DNA of 64,000 bases. Origin: Syntrophomonas wolfei subsp. methylbutyratica. Its GTDB lineage: Bacteria > Bacillota > Syntrophomonadia > Syntrophomonadales > Syntrophomonadaceae. This document shows positions 16,354-25,008 of the stretch, piece after piece (the first letter of the stretch is position 1; every line of letters starts with the position of its first letter). The notes under the pieces are model-generated. The model searched no databases. It saw only the letters and a list, made by a program, of their open reading frames with translations, and was not told where the DNA came from. A program made the translations under genes and the position numbers. The stretch is from positions 62,001 through 126,000 of the forward strand of contig NZ_BBQT01000004.1 in NCBI RefSeq assembly GCF_001570625.1, given 5' to 3'.

Positions 16354-16396
16354 ATTATACTACATCGTGTAGACAATGACATTCTACATCATGTAG
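16354..16396 (-). promoter_or_regulatory. BlaI-type operators and -10 box
   Basis: Two near-identical palindromes, CTACATCGTGTAG (16360-16372) and CTACATCATGTAG (16384-16396), are centred 24 bases apart. They contain the TACA...TGTA core bound by BlaI-family repressors. A perfect TATAAT on the minus strand (16354-16359) directly abuts the first palindrome, so repressor binding would block RNA polymerase. Confidence 0.8.
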
Positions 16397-16612
16397 GGAT
16401 GTGTGTCAATAGTGCTTTGAAATTTTTTTCTATGGGATTACGGTAGATCCACGATTGACAATTCAATAGTTTTCGCTGTGAGTGTGGGCGGATACTATCA
16501 TATGGAAAAACTCATGGAATACCCATCAGGTTTAGGGCTAAGCTAATTCAAAATTTTTCTTGAAGGAGTAACGACAAAAGCGTTACAATATTATCAGAAG
16601 GAGCTGATTAGC

Positions 16613-16918
16613 GTGGAAAAGACTACGACTTTAAACTTAAGAGTTCACCCTGACGTAAAAAGAAGGGCTGAGGAAGTTCTTTCACAACTCGGTATACCTA
16701 TGTCCACAGCGATAGATATTTATCTGAAGCAGATTTCAATGACCGGCGGAATACCTTTTGCTGTAACTCTGCCGAAAGCACCGGTTTCCGTAAATGCTGA
16801 TATGATGACAACGGAAGAAATTCATGCGAAGTTAAAGGAAGGATATAACGATATCGAAAAAGGTAATGTGCAGGATGCATCTGCTGCCTTTCGGAAATTT
16901 CGGAAGATACGCGTATGA
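16613..16918 (+). CDS. RelB/DinJ-family antitoxin
   Basis: A 101-residue protein with a GTG start and an AAGGAG site. The N-terminus TTTLNLRVHPDVKRRAEEVL followed by LGIPMSTAIDIYLKQI is the ribbon-helix-helix domain of RelB/DinJ antitoxins, which bind the operon promoter. The C-terminal part (TTEEIHAKLKEGYNDIEKG) is the toxin-wrapping region. Its stop overlaps the start of the toxin gene by four bases. It should neutralise the toxin and repress the pair. Confidence 0.9.
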   Translation: MEKTTTLNLRVHPDVKRRAEEVLSQLGIPMSTAIDIYLKQISMTGGIPFAVTLPKAPVSVNADMMTTEEIHAKLKEGYNDIEKGNVQDASAAFRKFRKIRV

Positions 16919-17208
16919 AGCAGTATAAGATTCAGATAACTGACATGGCACTTTCCGATATGGAGGAGATTTATAATTATATCGCAGTGCAGCTACAGGC
17001 ACCGGAAGTGGCTATGGGACAGTATAACAGAATAGCTGACGCAATTGAAACTCTTGATACGTTCCCGGAACGTGTGAAGTTAATGGAGACAGAAGAAGAA
17101 CGTGTGCTGGAACTCAGGCAAATGCCTGTTGATAACTTTTCTGTGTTCTTCCATATCAGAGAAGATCGGGTATTCATTACAAACGTTTTGTACAGTGCAG
17201 CGATATAG
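16915..17208 (+). CDS. RelE/ParE-family toxin
   Basis: A 97-residue basic protein with the RelE/ParE pattern: MALSDMEEIYNYIAVQL, then TFPERVKL, then LRQMPVDNFSVFFHIREDRV and ITNVLYSAAI. It is co-translated with the antitoxin (ATGA overlap). Likely a ribosome-dependent mRNA interferase, inferred from family. Unlike the pair at the left end of the window, both partners here look complete. Confidence 0.85.
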   Translation: MKQYKIQITDMALSDMEEIYNYIAVQLQAPEVAMGQYNRIADAIETLDTFPERVKLMETEEERVLELRQMPVDNFSVFFHIREDRVFITNVLYSAAI

Positions 17209-17446
17209 CCAGGCGTTTACGTGATTCGGCCTCAGGCGGGGGAATTTGAGCCGAATAGAATAAGGAAAAGCTCTTGATATGTTTGTACATAATCCGGCAA
17301 TTGTCGCAACTGATACAACTGTGTATAGATCCATGCAAATATTTGCACCTTTGCTGAATTATATTTTTGACATCCTATTGCTTTAATGTCTAAAAGCGAC
17401 TGGTTGCGATATATTGCGATATATATTGTGACAATAAATCTATAAT

Positions 17447-17522
17447 CGTAACTTCAGGCCAAATTGGCCCGAAGTTACGGTCATCCATACGTAAGCGCCG
17501 CCCATTAGTCCTTTGGGCGGCG
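17447..17522. terminator. two terminator-like hairpins
   Basis: The first (17447-17479) pairs CGTAACTTC and GGCC with GGCC and GAAGTTACG around AAAT. The second (17496-17522) pairs CGCCGCCC with GGGCGGCG. They separate the toxin gene from the convergent CotH gene. The other bases of the 17209-17542 gap show no gene. Confidence 0.7.
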
Positions 17523-17542
17523 TTCTGTGTAATGTGATAGCT

Positions 17543-19306
17543 TCATATTTTATTTTTTACCCTCATATGGGGGCTTGGGTTGAGTTTCCTATTATAAACG
17601 CTCTGATCCGGGCCATTGGCTCTATCCCCGGGAGGAGCCCATTCATTTCGCCCCTCCATGGCCGCGGGCCTATTTCTCATCCTATCTATCATGTTGTCGT
17701 CCAGGCCCAATTCTTGGAGCCGGGCTATCTGGGCCGTGGATAATTGGCCGCCTTCGGCCTCCCGCATAATTTCAAAAGCCTTCATCATAGTTTCCGGGTC
17801 GGGCCTGTTTCCTCCGGGGAAAACACCCGGACCTTCCGGGGGAGCACCTGGCCCTTTCAAGGTTTCCCCCTCAGGTTTAACCATACCAGGTATGGCGGCT
17901 CCGCCGCCATCAGCGGGCCGGGCTCCGCCCCCTCTGCCGCCGCCCATACCTCCCAGGGCGCTTAAATCAATGCCGCTGGCGTCAATATTGGGGGTGCTGT
18001 TTTCATTTTGCCCTGTTGCCGTGGCTGCTTGTTCACCGGATAGCTGGGCCTGGATGCTCTGGGCCCGCAAGCGGGCAAACTCTACCAATACCGGGAGCGA
18101 TTTCTCATATTCCGCATGGCTGTAGAAAGCCGTGGCGTCATTTTTCACCGAGCTGTTAATCATTTTATCCAGTTTTTCTACGCTATCTTCGAAGCGGCCG
18201 CTGTTAATATAGTCTTCGGTCAACTGCTGCAAATATTTATGGTACAGCCTGCGGTACTCGGGTATTTCTAGCAGTTTGCCAATCAGGGGGCGCTCGCTCA
18301 GATTAACGGTAACCGGTGTATCGATGGGGAAGTTCACAGCTTTCTGGGCGCTGCTTATCTCATGCCCGGCAAAGGCCAGGTTGAAGTCCCAGGGCAGAAT
18401 AGTGCATACCCCGTTTTCTTCATACAAGTAATAGTTGTGTTTCAGGCTGCCGGCATAACTGTCAAAATTAACCAGAAAGCTATTTGCGGCAAAGTATCGC
18501 AATATGGAATCGATATCCAGATACTTTTCCAGCTCACTTCCATTATTCAGTTGCTCAATCATGGTAATAATCTTTTTAAGATCGCTGTCGGTGACATTAT
18601 AGGCCGCCATCTTTCTGATGCCGGTATAGTTGGCGGCATCTTCCCCGGCCCATTTCAAATCGGAACCGGCCCCCTCCGGGCGATATAGATGCCCTTCCAG
18701 GCTGCCATAATTACGCTTGACAAAACTCTCTTCCATAGCCTCCACTGCCAGGTACAGGCCCCAGGGTTTGCCGTTAATGCTTATATTGGCATAGGCATAT
18801 TTAGGGGTGGCAACTCCCATATAGTCAAAGATTTCATAGGCCAGGTACTCTTTCATGTAGGTTTTATCCATAATAATGTTATTTAAAGCCAGCTTGTTCA
18901 AGCCCATACACGCTTGCCCTTCGACATAGGCATCAAATTTGACCTTGAAGCTGAAACGATCGCTGTTTTTATCCTGCGCCACCATTCTCAAACTGGAGTT
19001 GCCTTTGGGCCTGATGCCTACATTGTGATAAGTATTGCCGTTTATAGTAATATCCGCCTGCCGGTATTCTTCCCGGGTAGCATTTTCTATAATCCAGTCA
19101 AAATCCTCCGGCTCCATTTCAATATTAATCTCCATGATTTGCTCTTTATTAAAAAGCTTACTGGCATATTCAGGCTCGGCTGGGGCAGCGCTATCCGGAT
19201 GGTGGGGGTACAGCGTCAGGAAACTCGCAGCCAGAACAGCAAGTGACATCAGTATTAGCACCAGGGTATTCAGGTATTTACTCGTTATCATTGCTCTCAC
19301 CGCCAT
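17543..19306 (-). CDS. CotH-like (spore coat kinase family) exported protein
   Basis: A 587-residue protein. An alternative ATG 15 bases downstream (19291) has a better-spaced GGCGGTGAG site. The N-terminal segment (LVLILMSLAVLAASFLTLYP) is a signal anchor. Residues ~50-400 match the CotH kinase-like domain: VGIRPKGNSSLR, LNNIIMDKTYMKEYLAYEIF, GLYLAVEAMEESFVKRN, GHLYRPEG, and the DWNLAF-like active-site segment ILPWDFNLAFAGHE. The C-terminal ~160 residues are Gly/Pro-rich and low complexity. CotH of Bacillus phosphorylates coat proteins; here the protein lies outside the membrane and the substrate is unknown. It overlaps the end of the DUF4956 gene, in an operon with a VTC-domain gene. Confidence 0.85.
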   Translation of the reverse strand: MAVRAMITSKYLNTLVLILMSLAVLAASFLTLYPHHPDSAAPAEPEYASKLFNKEQIMEINIEMEPEDFDWIIENATREEYRQADITINGNTYHNVGIRPKGNSSLRMVAQDKNSDRFSFKVKFDAYVEGQACMGLNKLALNNIIMDKTYMKEYLAYEIFDYMGVATPKYAYANISINGKPWGLYLAVEAMEESFVKRNYGSLEGHLYRPEGAGSDLKWAGEDAANYTGIRKMAAYNVTDSDLKKIITMIEQLNNGSELEKYLDIDSILRYFAANSFLVNFDSYAGSLKHNYYLYEENGVCTILPWDFNLAFAGHEISSAQKAVNFPIDTPVTVNLSERPLIGKLLEIPEYRRLYHKYLQQLTEDYINSGRFEDSVEKLDKMINSSVKNDATAFYSHAEYEKSLPVLVEFARLRAQSIQAQLSGEQAATATGQNENSTPNIDASGIDLSALGGMGGGRGGGARPADGGGAAIPGMVKPEGETLKGPGAPPEGPGVFPGGNRPDPETMMKAFEIMREAEGGQLSTAQIARLQELGLDDNMIDRMRNRPAAMEGRNEWAPPGDRANGPDQSVYNRKLNPSPHMRVKNKI

Positions 19307-19998
19307 TAAGACATATAGTCACCGTTGTAGCTTACCAGTACCGCATTATTTACCCCGGCGATACGGCTGACTTCATTAACAAATTGGGTGGACATATCCT
19401 TTAACCTGATTTCCACCGTCAGCTCCACTCCGCTGCTGGCCGCAACCGTTTTTGCTTTCACCACATGTTTTTTAACCTTTCCTTTCACATAGTCCAAGGC
19501 CTTTTGCTCACTCTCGTCGTCAGTGCAGTTTATTACCAGTATATAGGGGTTGTCGCTGCTCTTCTGGTTTACGAAGAAGAGCATGATTATCCCGATGAAT
19601 AAGGAACCGAAGATGGCCAGGGGAATAAGCCCGGCTCCCAGTACAATACCGATGCTAATAGCCCAGAACAAAAAGGCGATATCGATGGGTTCTTTAATAG
19701 CGGAACGAAAACGGACTATGGACAAGGCGCCGACCATACCCAGGGAGAGAATGACATTGGAGCTGATGGCCATGATTATTAATGTGGTTATAAGGGTCAT
19801 CGCCAGCAGGGAAACACCGAAATTGGCGGAATACATGACTCCCTTGAAGGTCTTTTTATAAACCATAAAAATAAAGAGCCCCAGTATAAAAGCCAGTCCC
19901 AGGGCTATAGCGGTATCCAGCATAGAGAACGAGCTTATTTTATCTAAAAAGCTGGATTTAAAGATGTCATTAAAATTGAATTGCTCGATCGGGTTCAC
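19306..19998 (-). CDS. DUF4956 family membrane protein
   Basis: A 230-residue protein with a GTG start and a GGGAGGT site. Membrane segments lie at ~27-47, ~58-80, ~82-98 and ~107-145, with a conserved-looking cytosolic loop LGMVGALSIVRFRSAIKEPI between helices. The C-terminal ~85 residues form a soluble alpha/beta domain (YILVINCTDDES, ELTVEIRLKD) resembling an ACT-like fold. The family is repeatedly found with VTC polyphosphate-polymerase and CotH genes; its molecular role is not established. It may form the membrane partner of the VTC protein. Confidence 0.8.
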   Translation of the reverse strand: MNPIEQFNFNDIFKSSFLDKISSFSMLDTAIALGLAFILGLFIFMVYKKTFKGVMYSANFGVSLLAMTLITTLIIMAISSNVILSLGMVGALSIVRFRSAIKEPIDIAFLFWAISIGIVLGAGLIPLAIFGSLFIGIIMLFFVNQKSSDNPYILVINCTDDESEQKALDYVKGKVKKHVVKAKTVAASSGVELTVEIRLKDMSTQFVNEVSRIAGVNNAVLVSYNGDYMS

Positions 19999-20100
19999 TT
20001 AATTCTTACCTCCCATTATATTTTTTTCTTTTCTTATCCCGCGCAGGGCAAAAACTAAGGTAAAAAGATCTGCGGGGAAGATGACCGTCCCTGTCTCAGA

Positions 20101-20787
20101 TCAGCCCAATGCCCGGCAGGCGGCGTACTTGGAAATGGAACTGCTGCGGCGCTGGTTGGTTTGGATGATATCTCTTAGCAGTTCCGGTAGAAACTCATCA
20201 TACTTTACTTCTAAAATAAGCATAGCCGCCGGGGCTATGGCTATAGTGGCCAATTCTGGATTCAGGAAATCCCGGGGAAAAAGAGTACTTTGCAATTGGC
20301 TGTCAAGAGTTATTCTCACATTACCCGGTTCATAGATATAGGCTTCGCGTCTATAATCGACTATAGTTTTGGGGCGTAAGAGCTGCTGCTTTATCCGGAT
20401 ATAGAACTCCTGCAGCAAAGCATTATGGCAAGAAAGCAAGCAGTTGATATCGTTGCCGAGCAGTTTTTCACACTCTTCCCGGCTCAAGGGGGCTTTTTCT
20501 TTCCAACAAAGGCTATTAATTTTACTTTTCTTTTCCAGGCGGATGAAGGATGGATCGTTATTATAGAAACGCAGGCGAAACTTTTCCCGCCGGCTTATTC
20601 CGTTGATTTTATCCATCAAGGCCCGGTTATCCGGGCTGTCAAAATACAGGCTGCGTACCCGGTAGCTGCCATCGCTTCCGGCATAGCTGTCCCGCCGTGC
20701 GATATGTTTTAGCCGGTTGCGCAAAGTAATATAATCGGAAGTATTGATATAGTGTTTGATTTCATGCCTTAATTTGGGTTGCTCCAT
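20101..20787 (-). CDS. VTC-domain (polyphosphate polymerase-like) protein
   Basis: A 228-residue protein with a perfect AAGGAGGTGAT ribosome site. The VTC tunnel-domain basic motifs are visible: RHEIKHYI, YRVRSLYFDSPDN, REKFRLRFY, FIRLEKKSKI, TIVDYRREAYI, VRITLDSQL and ILEVKYDEFLPELL. These Lys/Arg/Glu residues line the tunnel that makes polyphosphate from ATP in yeast Vtc4. Bacterial homologues next to DUF4956 and CotH are presumed to make polyphosphate or to act on another phosphate polymer; no experiment is visible here. First gene of the VTC-DUF4956-CotH operon. Confidence 0.85.
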   Translation of the reverse strand: MEQPKLRHEIKHYINTSDYITLRNRLKHIARRDSYAGSDGSYRVRSLYFDSPDNRALMDKINGISRREKFRLRFYNNDPSFIRLEKKSKINSLCWKEKAPLSREECEKLLGNDINCLLSCHNALLQEFYIRIKQQLLRPKTIVDYRREAYIYEPGNVRITLDSQLQSTLFPRDFLNPELATIAIAPAAMLILEVKYDEFLPELLRDIIQTNQRRSSSISKYAACRALG

Positions 20788-20835
20788 GCAGAATCACCTC
20801 CTTAAGATTAATGCTATATCCATCATAAAATAGCT

Positions 20836-20874
20836 CTCTTAAATGAATCTTAAGCTTAAAGATATTTTAAGATT
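20836..20874. promoter_or_regulatory. repeated TTAAG motif between divergent operons
   Basis: Between the VTC operon and the two-component genes, CTTAAATGAATCTTAAGCTT and AAAGATATTTTAAGATT follow one another. They form a near-palindrome around AAGCTT with further TTAAG half-sites at about helical spacing. OmpR/PhoB-type regulators bind such direct repeats, so this could be the target of the adjacent response regulator. Confidence 0.35.
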
Positions 20875-21069
20875 GGCATGTTAATATGGGGATGAGGCGT
20901 AAGGCGTAGGAATGAGGGGTTAAGCTTGTACCAAATAAACAATTTTGCCGCTCAAGTACCATCTGATTCATTATTACTAGTGTTCGTGCCCTCTGGGTAT
21001 GAGGGATAAATAATAAGAAAATGAAGCGGGCAAAGAACCGTCCCCATGCCCGCGAAGGCGAGGAATAAT

Positions 21070-21741
21070 ATGCGACTATTGCTGGTGGAAGATGAAAGAC
21101 AGCTGGCGGAAGCCTTGAGTGAGCTGCTTATTAAAAATAGATATGCCGTTGATGTAGTTTGCGATGGAGAAGCCGGGCTCGACTATGCTCTGACCGGAAT
21201 ATATGATCTTGTTATCCTGGATATTATGCTGCCGCGGATGAATGGATTGGAAATTTTGCGGCAATTGCGCTTGAACGGCATATCCAGCCCAGTTATGTTG
21301 CTTACGGCCAAAGGTGAACTAGAGGACAAAGTGAGCGGTCTTGATAGCGGGGCGGATGACTATCTGGTGAAGCCATTTGCAGCGGAAGAATTGCTGGCTA
21401 GAATAAGGGCGCTGAGCCGCCGTAAAGGCGAAATGATCGTGGATGACACCCTGGATATCGCTGACTTTACCCTCAATCTATCGACTTATGAACTGGAAGG
21501 CAAGAATAGCAGTGTAAGGCTTACTCGAAAAGAATTTGATATAATGAGATATTTCGTTTATCGTCCCAATCGGGTATTAAGCAAGGATGAGCTGATCGAA
21601 AAGGTCTGGGGTTTTGATTCTGAGGCTGATTACAATAACATTGAAGTATATATCTCTTTTCTGCGCAAAAAACTGGCCCATATAGGCTCCCAAGCGGCTA
21701 TAAGCACCTTGAGAGGAATCGGTTACAAGCTGGAGGTATGA
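21070..21741 (+). CDS. OmpR/PhoB-family response regulator
   Basis: ATG 21070 is chosen because GCGAGG precedes it and the product then starts with the typical MRLLLVEDE. 223 residues. The receiver domain has the acidic pair EDE, the phospho-acceptor Asp in LVILDIMLPRMNG, the Thr in LLTAKGE and the Lys in DYLVKPF. The C-terminal winged helix includes LTRKEFDIMRYFVYRPNRVL and VEVYISFLRKKL-like sequence (IEVYISFLRKKLAHIG). It is followed after three bases by its sensor kinase. Position next to the VTC/CotH operon suggests, but does not prove, that it regulates that operon. Confidence 0.92.
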   Translation: MRLLLVEDERQLAEALSELLIKNRYAVDVVCDGEAGLDYALTGIYDLVILDIMLPRMNGLEILRQLRLNGISSPVMLLTAKGELEDKVSGLDSGADDYLVKPFAAEELLARIRALSRRKGEMIVDDTLDIADFTLNLSTYELEGKNSSVRLTRKEFDIMRYFVYRPNRVLSKDELIEKVWGFDSEADYNNIEVYISFLRKKLAHIGSQAAISTLRGIGYKLEV

Positions 21742-21744
21742 GTA

Positions 21745-22947
21745 GTGTTTGCTAAGCTTAGAAAAAAATTTGTTATCATTAATATGTCGCTGCTGACCAT
21801 AGTATTTTTAGTCATCTTCAGCGTTATTTACCTCTTAACCGCGGTGGCCGGAGAACGACAAACAGAGTTTGCCTTGAACACTATAATGTTCGCTCCCCCT
21901 CGTCCTTTTCCGGATAATCCTGTTCTGGCCAGCAGTATGGTGGCTGAATTGGATGAAAAGGGCCATATGGTGAAAAGTTTTTCCTTCATGAATATGAGTC
22001 AGCAGATAATTGGACAGGCAGTTGAGCAGGCGGTGCAAAGCCGGGATTTGTCAGGCAAAATCCGGATTGAGGAGAGCTATTACGCTTTTCTGAAGCATGA
22101 TACCGGCAACGGGACCAGGATAGTTTTTGTGGATCGGACTCCCCAGCACCGGATGCTGATGAATCTATTGCTGACTTTTCTGCTGGTGGGTAGTATCAGC
22201 CTGCTGCTGCTTTTCCTGATCAGCATCTACCTGGCCGATAAATCCATCCAACCCATTCAAGAGGCATTTGAAAAACAAAGGCAATTTATTGCCGATGCTT
22301 CCCACGAGCTCAGAACCCCGCTGGCCGTAATAAAAACCAATCTGGCCTTGATAACCGCCAACAGCGAAGAAAGCGTTAAAAGCCAGTCCCGGTGGATTGA
22401 CTATATCTCTTCCCAGACGGATAGTATGGCCAACCTGGTCGATGATATGCTGGCCCTCGCCCGAATTGATTATATGGAAGCGAAAACTCTTTTCACCCGG
22501 TTTGATTTAAGCCAGACTTTAAGCAGCACTCTCCTGGCTTTTGAAGCTATTTTTTATGAAAAGCATATAAGCCTGAAGCAAGAAATTCAAGAAGATATTT
22601 TCTTCAATGGGGAGAAGGAGAACATAAAGAAAGTCATCAGCATCTTGATTGATAACGCCATAAAGAATACCGGGGCCAACGGGAGCATTACCGTTCGGCT
22701 GGCCAGTGACAAAAATAAAATAGAGATGCGGATAAGCAACACGGGTGAAGGGATTCCCGCTGAAGATCTGCAAAAAATATTCGAACGCTTTTACCGGGTG
22801 GATAAATCCCGGAGCCGGGAAAACAGGGGTTATGGTTTAGGACTGGCTATTGCGAAATCAATTATAGAACAACAGCAGGGAAGGATTTATGCTACCAGCA
22901 CTCCGGGGGCAGATACATCTTTTGTGGTGGAATGGCCCAGGACTTAA
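21745..22947 (+). CDS. sensor histidine kinase
   Basis: A 400-residue protein with a GTG start and GGAGGT upstream inside the end of the regulator gene. Two membrane helices (~8-32 and ~140-165) frame a ~105-residue extracellular sensor region of unknown ligand. The HisKA motif is FIADASHELRTPLAVIKTN, with the phosphorylated His. The ATPase domain shows the N box (LIDNAIKNT), G1 (ISNTGEGIP), F box (FERFYRVDKSRSRE) and G2 (GYGLGLAIAKSI). It should phosphorylate the co-transcribed regulator. Confidence 0.92.
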   Translation: MFAKLRKKFVIINMSLLTIVFLVIFSVIYLLTAVAGERQTEFALNTIMFAPPRPFPDNPVLASSMVAELDEKGHMVKSFSFMNMSQQIIGQAVEQAVQSRDLSGKIRIEESYYAFLKHDTGNGTRIVFVDRTPQHRMLMNLLLTFLLVGSISLLLLFLISIYLADKSIQPIQEAFEKQRQFIADASHELRTPLAVIKTNLALITANSEESVKSQSRWIDYISSQTDSMANLVDDMLALARIDYMEAKTLFTRFDLSQTLSSTLLAFEAIFYEKHISLKQEIQEDIFFNGEKENIKKVISILIDNAIKNTGANGSITVRLASDKNKIEMRISNTGEGIPAEDLQKIFERFYRVDKSRSRENRGYGLGLAIAKSIIEQQQGRIYATSTPGADTSFVVEWPRT

Positions 22948-23219
22948 CTACGAGGAATAACGCTTCTTCTTGTCTCTATATTCCATAGTCAGCGTTTTGC
23001 TGTGGGGAATTATCCCCAGCCCTCCGGGGAAAAATAGGTTTAACGAAAGAATATATTTTGAAAGTATACATGAGAAAGCCCTTATCAGGAAGGAACGGAT
23101 ACTATACAATTAAGGAGAAAAGTGAGGAATTTCTCTACTTCTGCTTAAGTTCAGGCAAAGAAAAAAATCTCTTAGTGAATGAAGAAATCCCACGACTATT
23201 CTTATGAGGAGGTTGTTTT

Positions 23220-24323
23220 ATGAATAAAGTGGAAAAGGCGCTAATGCATGCTTTGTTTGTACACCTGCATCACAACACAGATAAGGCGATTAATTTTGGC
23301 TTGTTCAAGCAGCTAAATCAAAAAGTAGAGCAAATCTGGCCCGGAGCCTTATTGGTAGGGCCTGATGCCAATGATGATGCCGCCGTATTTCGTATTCCAG
23401 GTACAGATTGCTTTATTACCGCGAAAATGGAAAGCCACTGTTCACCCAGCGTACCCCGGCCTTATGACGCTGCTGCTACCGGAGCCGGGGGGGCTATGCG
23501 CGATGTGGTAGCCATGGGAGCCCGGCCCATATTCCTGCTGGATTTCATCGGTACGCGTCCCCTGGAACAAGAAGTTATTGTTGGCCCCTGTGGATTTGCC
23601 GGAGAATGTACCTGTGGCCAATGTGAAATAATGAGCAGCCAGGACAGGATTAATCTGATGCTTGAAGGGATGGCCAAAATGTGTGAAACCATGGGCGTAT
23701 TTGTGGTTGGAGGTGGCTTTTCCACCTCATTCAGTGATATAGTACCTGCTGTGGTAGTGGCGGTAATTGGCCAGCAAGTTACGGAAAAACCCCTTACCAA
23801 ACCGGCAAAATCTGCTGGTGATAAAATCATCATAATCGGGGGGACCGGTACTGATGGCAACGATACCCTGTATAGAGCCGGTTTGGTGCCGGTAATGCAG
23901 CCGGCTCTGGCTTTATTTGCGGAGGAGAAAACCACTATGGAGGCTACCTTGGCCGCTTTCACCACCGGGAAAATCAAGGCTTGCTCGGACCTGGGCGCAG
24001 CCGGAATTGGAGCGGCGGTATGTGAGTCAGCCCGCTTTGGAGGATTGGGAGCCCGGGTGGAACTGGATAAAGTCCCGGTAAGAGAGGCTAATATTACCCC
24101 GGAAGAGATATTTATTTGTGAAACTCAAGCCCGCATGCTGCTTCAAGTCCAGCCGGAAGATGTGGACGAAGTACTGGAGGCCATTCGCAGTAGAAATGGC
24201 ATTGCCGCCGTAATCGGCGAGATTACCGATCAGGATTATAATGTTTTCAGCTACCAGGGTCAAACGGTGGCTAGCATAGTGAATAAGCCATCGCCGGAAC
24301 TGCTGCAGGAATTAATGGTTTAA
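23220..24323 (+). CDS. AIR-synthase-related (PurM/PurL superfamily) protein with a Cys cluster
   Basis: A 367-residue protein with a strong AGGAGG site. The fold is that of the PurM-like ATP-binding superfamily: GPDANDDAAVFRI (metal-binding Asp cluster), AATGAGGAMRDVVAMGARPI, and a C-terminal half with GDKIIIIGGTGTDGND and SDLGAAGIGAAVCESAR. It resembles the synthase half of PurL more than HypE, SelD or ThiL, but is much shorter than PurL and lacks its glutaminase part. Unusual is CGFAGECTCGQC around residues 122-133, four cysteines that could bind a metal or Fe-S cluster. The reaction is unknown. It is not in a purine operon. Confidence 0.6.
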   Translation: MNKVEKALMHALFVHLHHNTDKAINFGLFKQLNQKVEQIWPGALLVGPDANDDAAVFRIPGTDCFITAKMESHCSPSVPRPYDAAATGAGGAMRDVVAMGARPIFLLDFIGTRPLEQEVIVGPCGFAGECTCGQCEIMSSQDRINLMLEGMAKMCETMGVFVVGGGFSTSFSDIVPAVVVAVIGQQVTEKPLTKPAKSAGDKIIIIGGTGTDGNDTLYRAGLVPVMQPALALFAEEKTTMEATLAAFTTGKIKACSDLGAAGIGAAVCESARFGGLGARVELDKVPVREANITPEEIFICETQARMLLQVQPEDVDEVLEAIRSRNGIAAVIGEITDQDYNVFSYQGQTVASIVNKPSPELLQELMV

Positions 24324-24329
24324 AGCTGT

Positions 24330-24512
24330 GGTTCCACTGCAAAAACCCCTTTTGTTGCATAGGTTGCATAAATATACAAAGCGAGCGATGGCGAAGCATG
24401 GGTGCAGCACCTTGCACCCTTCGGGTACTCCTGGTGTATCCTAGCGGATACAATTAAGTTGTACCGGCGAAGGCGAGCAGGCGACTGCGAGCGGTATATT
24501 TATACAAGCAAA
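24330..24512. repeat. MITE-like element, copy 1 (right end missing)
   Basis: It begins GGTTCCACTGCAAAAACCCC, then TTTTGTTGCATAGG and a palindromic arm AAATATACAAAGCGAGCG. It ends with CTGCGAGCGGTATATTTATA. Compared with the copy at 26685, the terminal TTTTTGCAG block on the right is lost. The element lies between the PurM-like and GNAT genes and carries no gene. Confidence 0.6.
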
Positions 24513-24540
24513 ATCACAAGAAAATAGAGAAGGGGAGAAG

Positions 24541-25008
24541 ATGGTGACTGGCCCTTGCCGGATAGAGAGGGCGGGCATAAAAGATTTGCCTTTAATGCTC
24601 GAATTATGGAGATGCATACCCGGGCTGGGAGTGGGTAGTGGTGATGAAGAGGAATCCTTGCGCTTATTTATGGAAAGAAACCCCTCCACCTGTCTGCTAC
24701 TGAAGGATGGAGAGCGTTTGCTGGGGACCGTGCTCGGGGGCTTTGACGGGCGCCGGGGATATATTTACCACCTGGCGGTGCACCCTGATTGCCAGGGCCA
24801 GGGTTATGGCCGGGAGCTGCTTAAAGAGGTACTCTATGAATTGCGTAAGCTGGGAGCCCCTAAAATACACCTTTTCGCTTTCAATGATAACCAGCTGGCG
24901 GCGGGTTTTTACCAGAATCAGGGCTGGGAATGGCGCCGGGATATTCAAGTATTTTCCTGGGATATGGATAAATGGAAGACGGAAGACGGAAAACGGAAAA
25001 CGGAATGA
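24541..25008 (+). CDS. GNAT-family N-acetyltransferase
   Basis: A 155-residue protein with a GGGGAG site. The acetyl-CoA pyrophosphate-binding signature is clear: LAVHPDCQGQGYGRELLKEV, preceded by GTVLGGFDGRRGYIYHL and followed by IHLFAFNDNQLAAGFYQNQG. It transfers an acetyl group to an unknown amine. The last dozen residues (KTEDGKRKTE) come from a short tandem run of GGAAGACGG/GGAAAACGG units in the DNA, so the C-terminus appears to be recently added and probably unstructured. Confidence 0.88.
   Translation: MVTGPCRIERAGIKDLPLMLELWRCIPGLGVGSGDEEESLRLFMERNPSTCLLLKDGERLLGTVLGGFDGRRGYIYHLAVHPDCQGQGYGRELLKEVLYELRKLGAPKIHLFAFNDNQLAAGFYQNQGWEWRRDIQVFSWDMDKWKTEDGKRKTE

Noticed and set aside
17616-18125. 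169-codon Pro/Ser-rich plus-strand frame
   Set aside because: Mirror of the Gly/Pro-rich tail of the CotH-like protein, which has the signal anchor and kinase motifs.
23220-24323. Calling the PurM-like gene selD or hypE
   Set aside because: The Sec/Cys active-site motif of SelD and the C-terminal Cys tail of HypE are absent, and the motifs are closer to PurL.
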